From the NCBI RefSeq assembly GCF_009870125.1, contig NC_046680.1:22773501-22837500 (forward strand): a stretch of 64,000 bases of DNA, written 5' to 3'. The notes under the pieces are model-generated. The model ran no database searches. It was given only the letters and a program-made list of their open reading frames with translations, and was not told the origin of the DNA. The stretch is from Drosophila pseudoobscura. Lineage: Eukaryota > Arthropoda > Insecta > Diptera > Drosophilidae. Positions 9,541-17,765 of the stretch are shown here, piece after piece (within the stretch, counting starts at the first letter, position 1; every line of letters starts with the position of its first letter). Made by a program: the position numbers and the translations under genes.

Positions 9541-9974
9541 ATGCATTTGATCAAGGTCACCTTGTTGCTGAGCTTATTGGCTGTGAGTATATTATCATCT
9601 TACTAGCCCTACTTGCTTCGATCCGATCCATACCGATGCCATTCGTCATTTAGCTGTGCCATAAGAGTCAGGTCCAGGCATTTTCAAAAGATTTTGACAA
9701 GTACCTGCAGTGCTTCGAGGTGATTAACGACGGGGTGTCCTTGCTGATCGAAAACACCATTCCTGCAATAAAGATCCTGGTTTTGTGCATTGACTATCAA
9801 CCCCAGTTGGAAAAGGGCAATAGCTTCCTCAAGTACATTCGAATCGTGCACCAATTTGCCAAGAAGGCGATCTACCATAAGCCCGATTGCCTTATCCAGA
9901 TGTTCTCGGCGGCTGTCACTTTGCTGAAGCCCCAGGAACGAAAGTTAGACTCCCTGAACTGCTTTGAGGAGTAA
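9541..9974 (+). CDS. Acp53-like secreted protein G, two exons
   Basis: Exon 1 is 9541-9582 (14 codons, MHLIKVTLLLSLLA) with a GTGAGT donor. Exon 2 is 9672-9974, after an 89-bp phase-0 intron. The product is 114 residues, the shortest of the array because the segment before the first cysteine is short (VQAFSKDFDKYLQC). Spacing is C-x16-P-x7-C, 33 residues, C-x23-C, matching E exactly. The end is CFEE, four residues including the last cysteine, as in the A/E type. Poly(A) signals are AATAAA at 9982-9987 and 10000-10005. The shared promoter with E predicts co-expression. Confidence 0.76.
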
Positions 9975-10274
9975 GGTCTACAATAAATTATACATTTTCA
10001 ATAAAAATTCAGAGCATACCCGGAGTTTGCGAGGCTTAGCAAACTGAATATCATCGTCACAAGCGTTTGATTCCCCAAAGCAAGCCACAAAAAATTGGAT
10101 TATCAAACGGAATCCTTCGCAGAATGTCAAATTATGTGAAACTGCAAGAAACACAAGAAACTTGCGCTAAAAATCAGGCCATTCGGTATATTTTACATCA
10201 AAACAAAACTTAAGAATCGATTAAGAAAGGCTTCTGCTGGTAGTCCATTCAATATGATACACTTAAGGGATATT

Positions 10275-10444
10275 TTAGGTTGTCACACGTTTTTTTATAT
10301 ACTCCAGAAATCCTGGATCTAGGCCCCAGGAGAGTGGCATCATCATCATCAGCAGGGCGCCGCAGAGCACTGAAAAAGTAAGGGTTTATATTTGCACACG
10401 TTCGGAAATTTTAAATACTCACGAAACAGTCGAGGAAGCTTCAT
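10275..10444 (-). CDS. Two-exon gene for a 38-residue secreted peptide
   Basis: On the minus strand exon 1 is 10444-10423 (22 bases) and exon 2 is 10369-10275, with a 53-bp intron that has a GTGAGT donor and a TTTTTCAG acceptor. Joined, they encode 38 residues: a textbook signal peptide (MKLPRLFLLCGALLMMMM, then PLSWG) and a predicted mature peptide of about 15 residues (LDPGFLEYIKKRVTT). Neither exon alone would be noticed as a gene. A TATATAAA and a TCAGAA initiator at good spacing sit just upstream. It lies directly after the Acp53-like array in opposite orientation. Short secreted peptides are common among fly accessory gland products, so a seminal peptide is my guess. I do not recognise the sequence. 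Confidence 0.68.
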
Positions 10445-10453
10445 GCTGATTGA

Positions 10454-10489
10454 TTCTGAGTTCACCGAACATTGTCGCTGGTTTATATA
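10454..10489 (-). promoter_or_regulatory. TATA + initiator of the 38-residue peptide gene
   Basis: Minus-strand TATATAAA (10482-10489) lies about 32 bases upstream of TCAGAA (10454-10459). The start codon follows 13 bases later. Confidence 0.6.
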
Positions 10490-11263
10490 GTAAATTGCAA
10501 ACCATTTCGTGACTGTTGAACGTCCGATAAAGCCTAGAACGTGAACACAATGTTAGTCGGAAGCGTGACCCATATGGAGATAGTATGAGACAATCTATTC
10601 GTAATCCCAAATTTTGTCTGGCACCTGCTAAGTAATTGCTTCAGTTCCATGGTCGCTTCGCTTACTCCGCTCCAAATCCTTTCTATTGTTGCTTAGAAAT
10701 TCCATGGAAACAAAAGCTCGCCACGCTCGCTGATGCAAATCCCCGACTGGAGACTGCAGAGTGTCGTTGCATAAGCCCCAGTACCAGGCACTCTCGGGGC
10801 CTGGGTTTTGTGTTGGTTCAAGCACTCTTTGAGTGGACAAATTTACTTTGCAGAGCCAAAGATTCGTTGTAATTAGGCGAGTTGTCACTGTTTGCCGTTT
10901 GCCATTTGCCATTCCGAAGCTGCTCTCCCTCGTCGCTGGCCACAAGAGCATTTTATGGACTTTTGTCGCTGGTCTTCCTTCTTCTTTTGTTGGATTTTGG
11001 TCTGAGCAAATGAATAATTCAATAGTCGGCAGGCGAGCGGAGGCAGAAGCTGCAGGTCTGCAGCTCTGCAGTCCATCGCAGTTGCATTGTTGGCCAGCGG
11101 CGGCTGTAATTGAGGTCAGTGAAATCAAATCGCTTGGACGCGAAGCGGCAGCATTGGACGGACAGGTTGTTAGCACTTGCTGAAGCTGCTTAGCAGAGTG
11201 GAGAAGAACTGGAACTGGACCTGGACTTGGTTTCCCTTGGCTCTCGCAGCGGCTCCACTTTCA
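10490..11263. other. Spacer with long but unconvincing open frames on both strands
   Basis: The frames at 10628-11176 (minus) and 10833-11183 (plus) overlap and look like shadows of a GC-richer, repeat-poor stretch. I see no signal peptide or splice support for either. Confidence 0.4.
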
Positions 11264-11395
11264 ATGGCCAAACGCGGCCACGGGTTCTTCCTCTTCGGAC
11301 TGCTTTTGGGGCTAGCCGCCGTTGTTTCCGTCAGCCAAAATCACAGCCACGCCACTAAAAATAGACAACAATTAAATGCAAATCAATTGAATTGA
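11264..11395 (+). CDS. Possible 43-residue secreted peptide
   Basis: A short open frame starts at an ATG preceded by TTTCA. It begins MAKRGHG and runs into a strongly hydrophobic stretch (FFLFGLLLGLAAVVSVS), then a polar Asn/Gln/His-rich tail ending NANQLN. This reads as a signal peptide with a mature peptide of about 19-20 residues. I see no TATA box upstream and no poly(A) signal close by, so it may be chance. It lies between the short-peptide gene and the PDZ gene, within the secreted-protein island. Confidence 0.33.
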   Translation: MAKRGHGFFLFGLLLGLAAVVSVSQNHSHATKNRQQLNANQLN

Positions 11396-11424
11396 TTTCC
11401 CCTCAAGGCACGGTGGGAACCACA

Positions 11425-11432
11425 TATAAAAG
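11425..11432 (+). promoter_or_regulatory. Orphan TATA box
   Basis: TATAAAAG with no obvious coding frame directly downstream. It could serve a longer leader of the PDZ gene. Confidence 0.25.
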
Positions 11433-11607
11433 CTGGCAATTTCTTCAATCAAACCGAAAGAAGAGGAACCTTTGATCGGGGAGTACACTCATCGGAGGTT
11501 TTCTTCCGTACATGGTTCCCACTGCACTTGGCAAGACGATTAAACAACAATGACATTGGCCTTCAGGAGATCACGTTAGAGGCTGCCAAATCTCCCCAAT
11601 TAGCGGC

Positions 11608-11615
11608 TATAAAAG
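11608..11615 (+). promoter_or_regulatory. TATA box of the PDZ gene
   Basis: TATAAAAG lies about 146 bases upstream of the start codon. Confidence 0.5.
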
Positions 11616-11753
11616 CGACCGATACACACCACCAACGCCAGACAACTTAGACGCTGGGCGAGACAGTGCCACGTCCACTTGCAACTTGCAGCAGCTTCAG
11701 TTGTACGAGTAGTTTCCATTGCCAGGGCGAGATCACCCATTGTTGAGATCAGT

Positions 11754-12481
11754 ATGTTCGACTCAAAGATTAACGTGCCCAAGTACGATTCGGAGGCGTT
11801 CGACAATGTGGAGTACGAGCTCCAGATGACGTACACTTTGGAGACGGATTGCCGCATCATGAGCTTCTACGACGCCATGTGGGGCATGGAGGTGTCGGGC
11901 GGCTACGACCAGTTCGAGCCGCTGACCATCATCAATGTGTCGCCCACGGGCCTGGCCAAGCGCGGCGGAATGCGCGTCGGTGATGAAATCACTCAGATCA
12001 ACGATGTCCCCGCGCTGGATTTGACCTTTAACGAGGCCCTCGAGCTCTTCCGCAAGTCCTCGCGGTACGTTCGCGTATATGTGCGTGGGTAAGTAGCCGA
12101 TCCGCAAGCGTTTTCTCCTTCGGTAGGTAACCGTGTACCTCTTTCAGCGATGACGATGCTCCCGGCGAAGAGGACTGGACCTGCGACTGCTGGTTCAAGC
12201 CCAGGAAGCCATGGAGGCGCGACTTTACGCCCATTCAGTGGACCTTCCCCTGGAACGATCGCCGCAAGCCGGTCTACAAGGAGTCCAACTGCTTTATGGT
12301 GCCCAGCAAAATGGAGGAGAAGATTCGGCTGCGCCGTGCGGCCACCTCTGCCGTCCACAAGAAGGAGGACGCCCCACCGCACACCCGCTCGCTGACGCCG
12401 ACGCCCCGGCCTAAGAACCAGCCCGGTCCGAATCTGCTCGAGAGTGTCCTCCGACCACGTGGCCCGCCACCAAGGGACTAG
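11754..12481 (+). CDS. PDZ-domain protein, 222 residues
   Basis: Exon 1 is 11754-12088 and exon 2 is 12148-12481, joined in phase 2 across a 59-bp intron with a GTAAGT donor and CTTTCAG acceptor. Residues about 30-112 form a single PDZ domain: the carboxylate-loop region WGMEVSGG, then PLTIINVSPTGLAKRGGMRVGDEI, INDVPALDLTFNEALELF, and the last strand VRVYVRG. PDZ domains bind C-terminal peptides of partner proteins. The C-terminal half is basic and rich in Trp and Pro (WFKPRKPWRRDF, FTPIQWTFPW), with a charged region and a proline-rich end. No signal peptide is present, so it is cytoplasmic, unlike its neighbours. It resembles the short PDZ-only gene I remember from D. melanogaster 53E (possibly CG15617; unverified). 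The partner is unknown. Confidence 0.82.
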
Positions 12482-12533
12482 ATGTGCGGCGACCTACAAT
12501 GAGCTGGCTAAAATGTGAAATTTCAATACGCAG

Positions 12534-12806
12534 GCAGCGCTGTATCCGCTGCAGTGCTTTGGGATCCACAGGATCCATCACTCACACGTTGTCTACCTCA
12601 GCGTGGCAGCCAGCTGTATCTTCCCGAGAGCAGCTGTAGTGCCGTGCAAGGGCTTAATCCCGGACTTCAAAGAGTGTCCGCAAAGGAACATTGTCGACGT
12701 CCTGTTGAGGATCAAGCTGTTACTCAAGTGCATAGAAAATAAAGGCCACAAGGCCAATCGATTCGATACGTACGCTCGTAGATGGCATTTTCAGCAGTTC
12801 TTCTAA
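12534..12806 (+). pseudogene. Decayed Acp53-like exon 2
   Basis: After an AATACGCAG acceptor-like site, an open frame reads YPLQCFGI... with cysteines and a proline in family order (LQC, IFPRAAVVPCKG, then a VDVLLRIKLLLKC helix). The hairpin spacing is C-x22-P-x6-C rather than the invariant C-x16-P-x7-C. I find no signal-peptide exon between it and the PDZ stop at 12481. The end lacks the second hairpin. It is therefore probably a dead or strongly diverged copy. It could instead be chance or an alternative 3' exon of the PDZ gene. Confidence 0.32.
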
Positions 12807-13020
12807 TTTCTAATCCCACTATTATGGATGGTCTTCATTGGCGAGATCAATGAAAGATTATTCAATTAGTGATGAATATACATGGATTTTTTAGAAGTAA
12901 TCTGTTACGTTAGTGGATAGCAATTAAGGGCAGAATCCAATCGATTTGATACGTACCGGTTTCGAATTGCATTTCCAATTGGCAGCGGCCGAGAGTCACG
13001 CTCTGGAATGGACTTTCGAT

Positions 13021-13026
13021 TCAGTT
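13021..13026 (+). promoter_or_regulatory. Initiator of the second TIL gene
   Basis: A TCAGTT lies about 29 bases before the chosen start codon. No TATA box is visible upstream. Confidence 0.4.
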
Positions 13027-13051
13027 ATTGTCGCTTTTCGCTGCTGCCGCA

Positions 13052-13606
13052 ATGAAGTCTTTCATCCTTGTGGCACTTTGCTGGCTCTCGATAAAGCTGG
13101 TGAGCGCGCATCCGGCTGTTCCCTGTCATGGCACTACCTACTTCGACTGTTACCATTACTGCTACGGCAGCTGCCGCGGCCTCGAGTGCTTCCATCGCTG
13201 TCAAAGCGGCTGTGGCTGCGAGGAGGCATTCATCGTGAGGAATAATGGCGCGTGCTGGAAGGTGGAGGTGTGCCAAGTCGGCGACGATGATGAGGACCCG
13301 GGGGACGCTCATGACGGAAAACGTAGGAAGAAAGTCGTGCCGCCCATGCTCTCAGAGGCGGGATTACCACCCGAGCCAAAGAAAGCTAAAAAGAATTTTG
13401 GGCGTCAGATGCCGTCGGAATATGACCTTGGTATTGGCGATGGTAACAATTTTGGCGATGGTAATGCTATTGGCGATGGTGATCACAATGGTGACCCAAA
13501 TGGTGATTACAACGGTGACTACAAAGGTAATGAATATTATTCAGAGTCAGTGAGAGACATTGATTCTGCTGGTTTTCCTGAGCTTAGTGATGATTATAGC
13601 TATTAA
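13052..13606 (+). CDS. Secreted TIL-domain protein with acidic Gly-Asp-Asn repeat tail
   Basis: A single exon encodes 184 residues from the ATG at 13052. This start gives a signal peptide (MKSFILVALCWLSIKLVSA) and follows a TCAGTT initiator; the frame is open slightly further up without a better start. Residues about 27-77 carry ten cysteines in TIL order, including the C-x-C of SGCGCEEAF and a closing CWKVEVC. This is the fold of small protease inhibitors. After it comes a basic linker (GKRRKKVV), then repeats built on GDGN/GDYN units (about residues 130-165), then an acidic end with Tyr (DDYSY). The repeat tail is unusual for a TIL inhibitor and may bind metal or matrix. Target and tissue are unknown. 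It may be a seminal or haemolymph protein by context. Confidence 0.8.
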   Translation: MKSFILVALCWLSIKLVSAHPAVPCHGTTYFDCYHYCYGSCRGLECFHRCQSGCGCEEAFIVRNNGACWKVEVCQVGDDDEDPGDAHDGKRRKKVVPPMLSEAGLPPEPKKAKKNFGRQMPSEYDLGIGDGNNFGDGNAIGDGDHNGDPNGDYNGDYKGNEYYSESVRDIDSAGFPELSDDYSY

Positions 13607-16600
13607 AGCATCTATTTTCCTCAGAATATTGTTTAAATTCTTTGTTATTGAATATCGATAATATTTATCGCAAGTCCAAGGATATGCTAATTTTCCAGCA
13701 CTGGTCTTGATCAGTTGTTGAGGACGCGTTAGGGAAAGATTAAATAAGTTCAGACGCTGTGATTATTGTTTTGTTCCAAATTTGGCCAAAAACTGATCAC
13801 ATTCCAATGCAATTACCGATGTGTAGCTGCTTGATTGAATGAGTTCTAAAGTGATTAATATAAAAATCTAACTACATAGAAGATTACATACATACATATG
13901 TATGTATTGTAACTTTTCGCTGCCTTGCAAAGGAATATTTTTGAGAGGCCGCCGGCGCGCCGGCCATCTTGTAAGAGTCAGGTAAGAGTTAATAAACACA
14001 GAATATGATCTTCCCTTGGCCACGTTGCAGAGCTGGCCAACAAATAACTCAATTTAAGTTGAAGTATGCGTAGTACTTTGGTATTGCATTCGACCGTGAA
14101 GACCAATCAATGGCTAATTGAAAATGTAAGCAAAAGTACAAGGGAATATTGTGCCCGGGCAAATGCAAATTGAGCAAATCTCTACTCGTTTAGCTCCTGC
14201 GGGTGTGGGCGGGCTGGAACTGGAGATGTTTTATTAAGCATATAATTCAATTTTCATTATTCAGAGAGCGAGTTTTCTCTGCGGTGTAGACATCAGGGCA
14301 GGCCACCGTACACAATCAACTCAAATCCAGGAACAGCATTATGAGGCTGCACTCAAGATAATTGCTAACATGCTTCTTAATTAATTTTTGTTGTAGGATT
14401 TTCTAATTTTAAATTCGTTTTTAACCTCAATGCTATGTTTACCGCAAAAGTGCTCATTGCTGACTGAGTGAGATTTGAGTTTGGGTGTCAGTAGGCCTAG
14501 CTGCATCCCTCTCTTGCGTGCTTATGCTTATCGTTTTCTTGAGCTCTATCCCGCTTCAACCTACTTGGGGCTTGCTTGTCTCTCAGTGTACTCGCTCTGC
14601 CTGAGTGAAGAGCCTTCTATTTGAGCGAATCCGGGCACTTTATTCGGGCTCCCGCTGCGCTTAATTGAATCAAAAGCGGCGGCTGTCGATGCCTAGTTTA
14701 CGGCTTAATGGAGTTCCTGGCCCAGCCGCGTTGAATGCCGCTTTGCATAGCAGTCTGAGGAAAAATGGAGGCCCAATTTCAATGGTCGCCCGTGGAGCAA
14801 AGGCAAACGCAATTGGAATCGCAATTAATATTCATTTAAAACGAATGTACAACTGTACAACTGAAAAAAGGGACGAAAAGGAAAATTCCGCAGATGAATT
14901 TTTAATTTCCAAAGGAAGGAGCCAAAGGAGGAGAAAGAATGCTGTGGGAAGCCGCCTGTATGTCGGCCCCTTATGCCCCTAATGATGATGAAGACGGATG
15001 CGAATTTCCGTTTTGAGTTTCCGGGTTTGAGTTGAGTTTATGATTAATGCATGAACAGAAGTCGTAGTACCTAGTGGTCCTTGATTTTTCCCCCGATTCG
15101 TCTCAATCAGAACCGAGCTCCGAACGCAGCAGTCGAGTACTGTGGGCGGCGGTTCTTTTATGGACTATGGAACTATTGACTTGATTGGTCATGCCCATGA
15201 TTTTCACTGCAAGTAAAAGTTTCCATGTTTCGCTTTCCGCCGCGAAATGAAAATCTCCAGCGAAAAAGTTTTCATCGGAAAAAACTCATTTCATCCTAAT
15301 CATAATAATAACTTTGGCTTGGGGGCACTTACAAAATTTCCACTTGTAATCTATGCAGCCGAAGAGTCTGGCCAAAGAAGCCAAATGGGAATGGAAATGG
15401 GAAAACAGGTTCGCATCGGTATCGGGTAAAAGTCAATGATGATGGCGATGGGGATGGCGATGACGATGAATAAGTCGCACATCTTTCGTGGGAATCTTGG
15501 CAGCAGAAGAGGCAGATACTGAGACAGCCGCAATGTTGTCAAAGTGAATGCCATGGAAAATTAGCAAAAATCATTGCAAATCAAATGGAAAACATGACAA
15601 GCCACAAAGAAACTTTTCCGCCAGCCAGCCAGCCAGTCGATAGAGTGCCCCCGACCCCACCCGACCCGACCCGAATCACAGATTGAATGCCGTACATCAA
15701 AGTTCAAAAGTGTCAAACGTTGTACACCACTGCCAGCCACCACTGTTGTCCTATCCTCCCTCCGCATCCATCCTCCTCCTACTTCTCCTCGTTGTGGAAG
15801 GAACCGAGAATGGGAACACACTCCAAAACTGGTCGCCGGCTGGCTGTCTGGGGGCTTAAGCCAATTTATAGTTTGTATAGTGCCAGACGACATCGATGCC
15901 ACTGGCTTGGCTTGGACGCTTTTAAAGTTTGCCTCTGCCTGAGCTTCTCCTGGTTCTCCATCAGGGTCGTGAGGTGAGGTGCGGGAGGGGGCTCTGGTGG
16001 CAGCCTGGACTATCAGCGTGGACAAACATGGCATGTACGTATATGGGCATGGAGAAACTTAAGCTGTGTCAAATGTGGGTCAATTCCAAGCTGACCAAAT
16101 AAATGGTTTGTCCGTAGGAAGCAGGCAGTCGTGCACAGAAGAGGCCAGAGGAGATTGAAATGGGATAAGGCGATGGAAAAAGGTTCAAGGTACACAAAAA
16201 ACATCCGGAACAATTTATATAGATAAATGAATTCTCAAACAATAACATTTGAGTGTGGAAAAATTGAATTTTACCAAGAAAAAGGGAAACTAAATATAAA
16301 GGAAAGTTTTCCATCGCAAATACATATTGAAAAGTGGATTTTTTTTTATCAAAAACCGATTAAAAGTTTCGTGGACCGCTATCGAAACATGGGATCTATC
16401 GATAAGCTGCGATTAAAGTGAGCTTGGGTGAATAAAATCGAACCTAAACATCGATTAGACGCCTTCGATAGACACAAGTCCTTTCCATCGACAATAAAAA
16501 GCTGCAACACTTGCAGCAGCCTGAAGCAGCCTTCAATTTCCATCCACTACTCTCTGCCTGGAGCCACAATAAATTCTATAGCCTCTCAGGCAGCCTGACA

Positions 16601-17232
16601 GTTCTGTAGGAGTTCTGTCTCCTCCATCGCCTGACAGTCCTGGGCCAGGGGCAGGGGCAGTGGCAGGGGCAGTGGCATGGGTTCTGTTCTGTTTTGTTCT
16701 GATTTTTTGCCTGCATGAATATTTCATGAATGCCACTTCTCGCAAATAAAGTTGTTTTGCAGTCACATTTTGTGTGGCTGTTGCCGCTGTTGTTGTCGCT
16801 TCCCGTGTCAATCAATTCATGCAGACGAGAGACCTCTTGACACTCCTCGTATTCTGGTCAACAGGAACTTGAGATAACATTGCGCATACGGCGCATAAGC
16901 CGCTGACTAAACATGCCATCAACTGATGGCGGGGGGTGGTTAGGGGAAACAATTTTATCGCTGTCAGGAATTCGTACCAGCGCCAAAGAGCATCTCGCTC
17001 TGGTCATTAGCATAGCAGTCTTCGGGTGGGGCGGCTGCAGAGGCGGAGGGAAATTCGAGGCAGCTTAATTACACATTCCAAAGTCCAGAGTCCACACTGA
17101 GACTCTGAGAGTCTCTGCAACAGGAGTCGGAAATTAATAGTAACCCGAACAGTGAAAGACAGGGTCGAAGGACATCATGCTCGCCGCTTCGCTGCACCGA
17201 TCGGGGATTATTGAGTCTGTGGGGCACGAGCT
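13607..17232. other. Non-coding interval
   Basis: I see no convincing exon. A 20-bp palindrome centred on CATATG lies near 13888-13908 and a GC-rich 14-bp palindrome near 13949-13962. Open frames near 14665-14982 and 15561-16034 lack start context, splice sites or domain features. Confidence 0.45.
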
Positions 17233-17765
17233 CTACAGGAGAAGAACTATTTTTTGGGCAGCTCCAACTCCACCAGCTGCTGCTTTCCGATACCCAAACG
17301 CCCCGTGAGGCATGATGAGGGATGCTCCCGTGTTCTCCCGGGGAAAGGGTATTTGCCAGCGTCCTTCAGAGGCCCCGGCACTAATCGATATCATCTGGGT
17401 GACCTTACTGAGATGACGGTTCTTCAACAGACTCTCCATCAGGGGACCTCCAGTCGGTGATTGATGTGCAACAGACTCGTAGCCGGATACTCGAAATCCG
17501 CACCGCACACCGTGCCGAGTCGGAGATAGTCTTGGGCCTGACCAGGAGGCTTCTGAACCCCGCCACCTTGGGCCAATCCCCGGATGTACCTCCCTCCGGG
17601 GCCATTTCCATTAGCCGTCCATCTGTACGCGGGTGCGTCCATCCGACAAAATCAATGGGGGAACACAGATCAGGCTGCCTGGCGCTTCCGTACGTCGCCC
17701 CGCAATGTATCTGTGCAACAGCAGCTCGTTAAGTATCTGGGCCTGGGTGTGCGCCAAACGTAAAC
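17233..17765 (-). pseudogene. Frameshifted remnant of an unrecognised protein-coding gene
   Basis: Read on the minus strand, four consecutive protein-like pieces sit in shifting frames. Piece 1 is about 17760-17610 (RLAHTQAQILNELLLHRY, ending VQMDG then a stop). Piece 2 is 17611-17507 (MEMAPEGG, then VAGFRSLLVRPKTISDSARC). Piece 3 is about 17509-17447 (GADFEYPATSLLHINHRL). Piece 4 is about 17442-17233 (SLLKNRHLSKVTQMISISAG, then WQIPFPRENTGAS). Each piece ends where the next begins, which is what frameshift decay looks like. I do not recognise the family. Assembly indels in an intact gene could give the same picture. No intron signals fit the joins. Confidence 0.45.

Noticed and set aside
10628-11176. 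182-codon minus-strand frame
   Set aside because: No signal peptide, domain or splice support, and opposed by a plus-strand frame of similar length.
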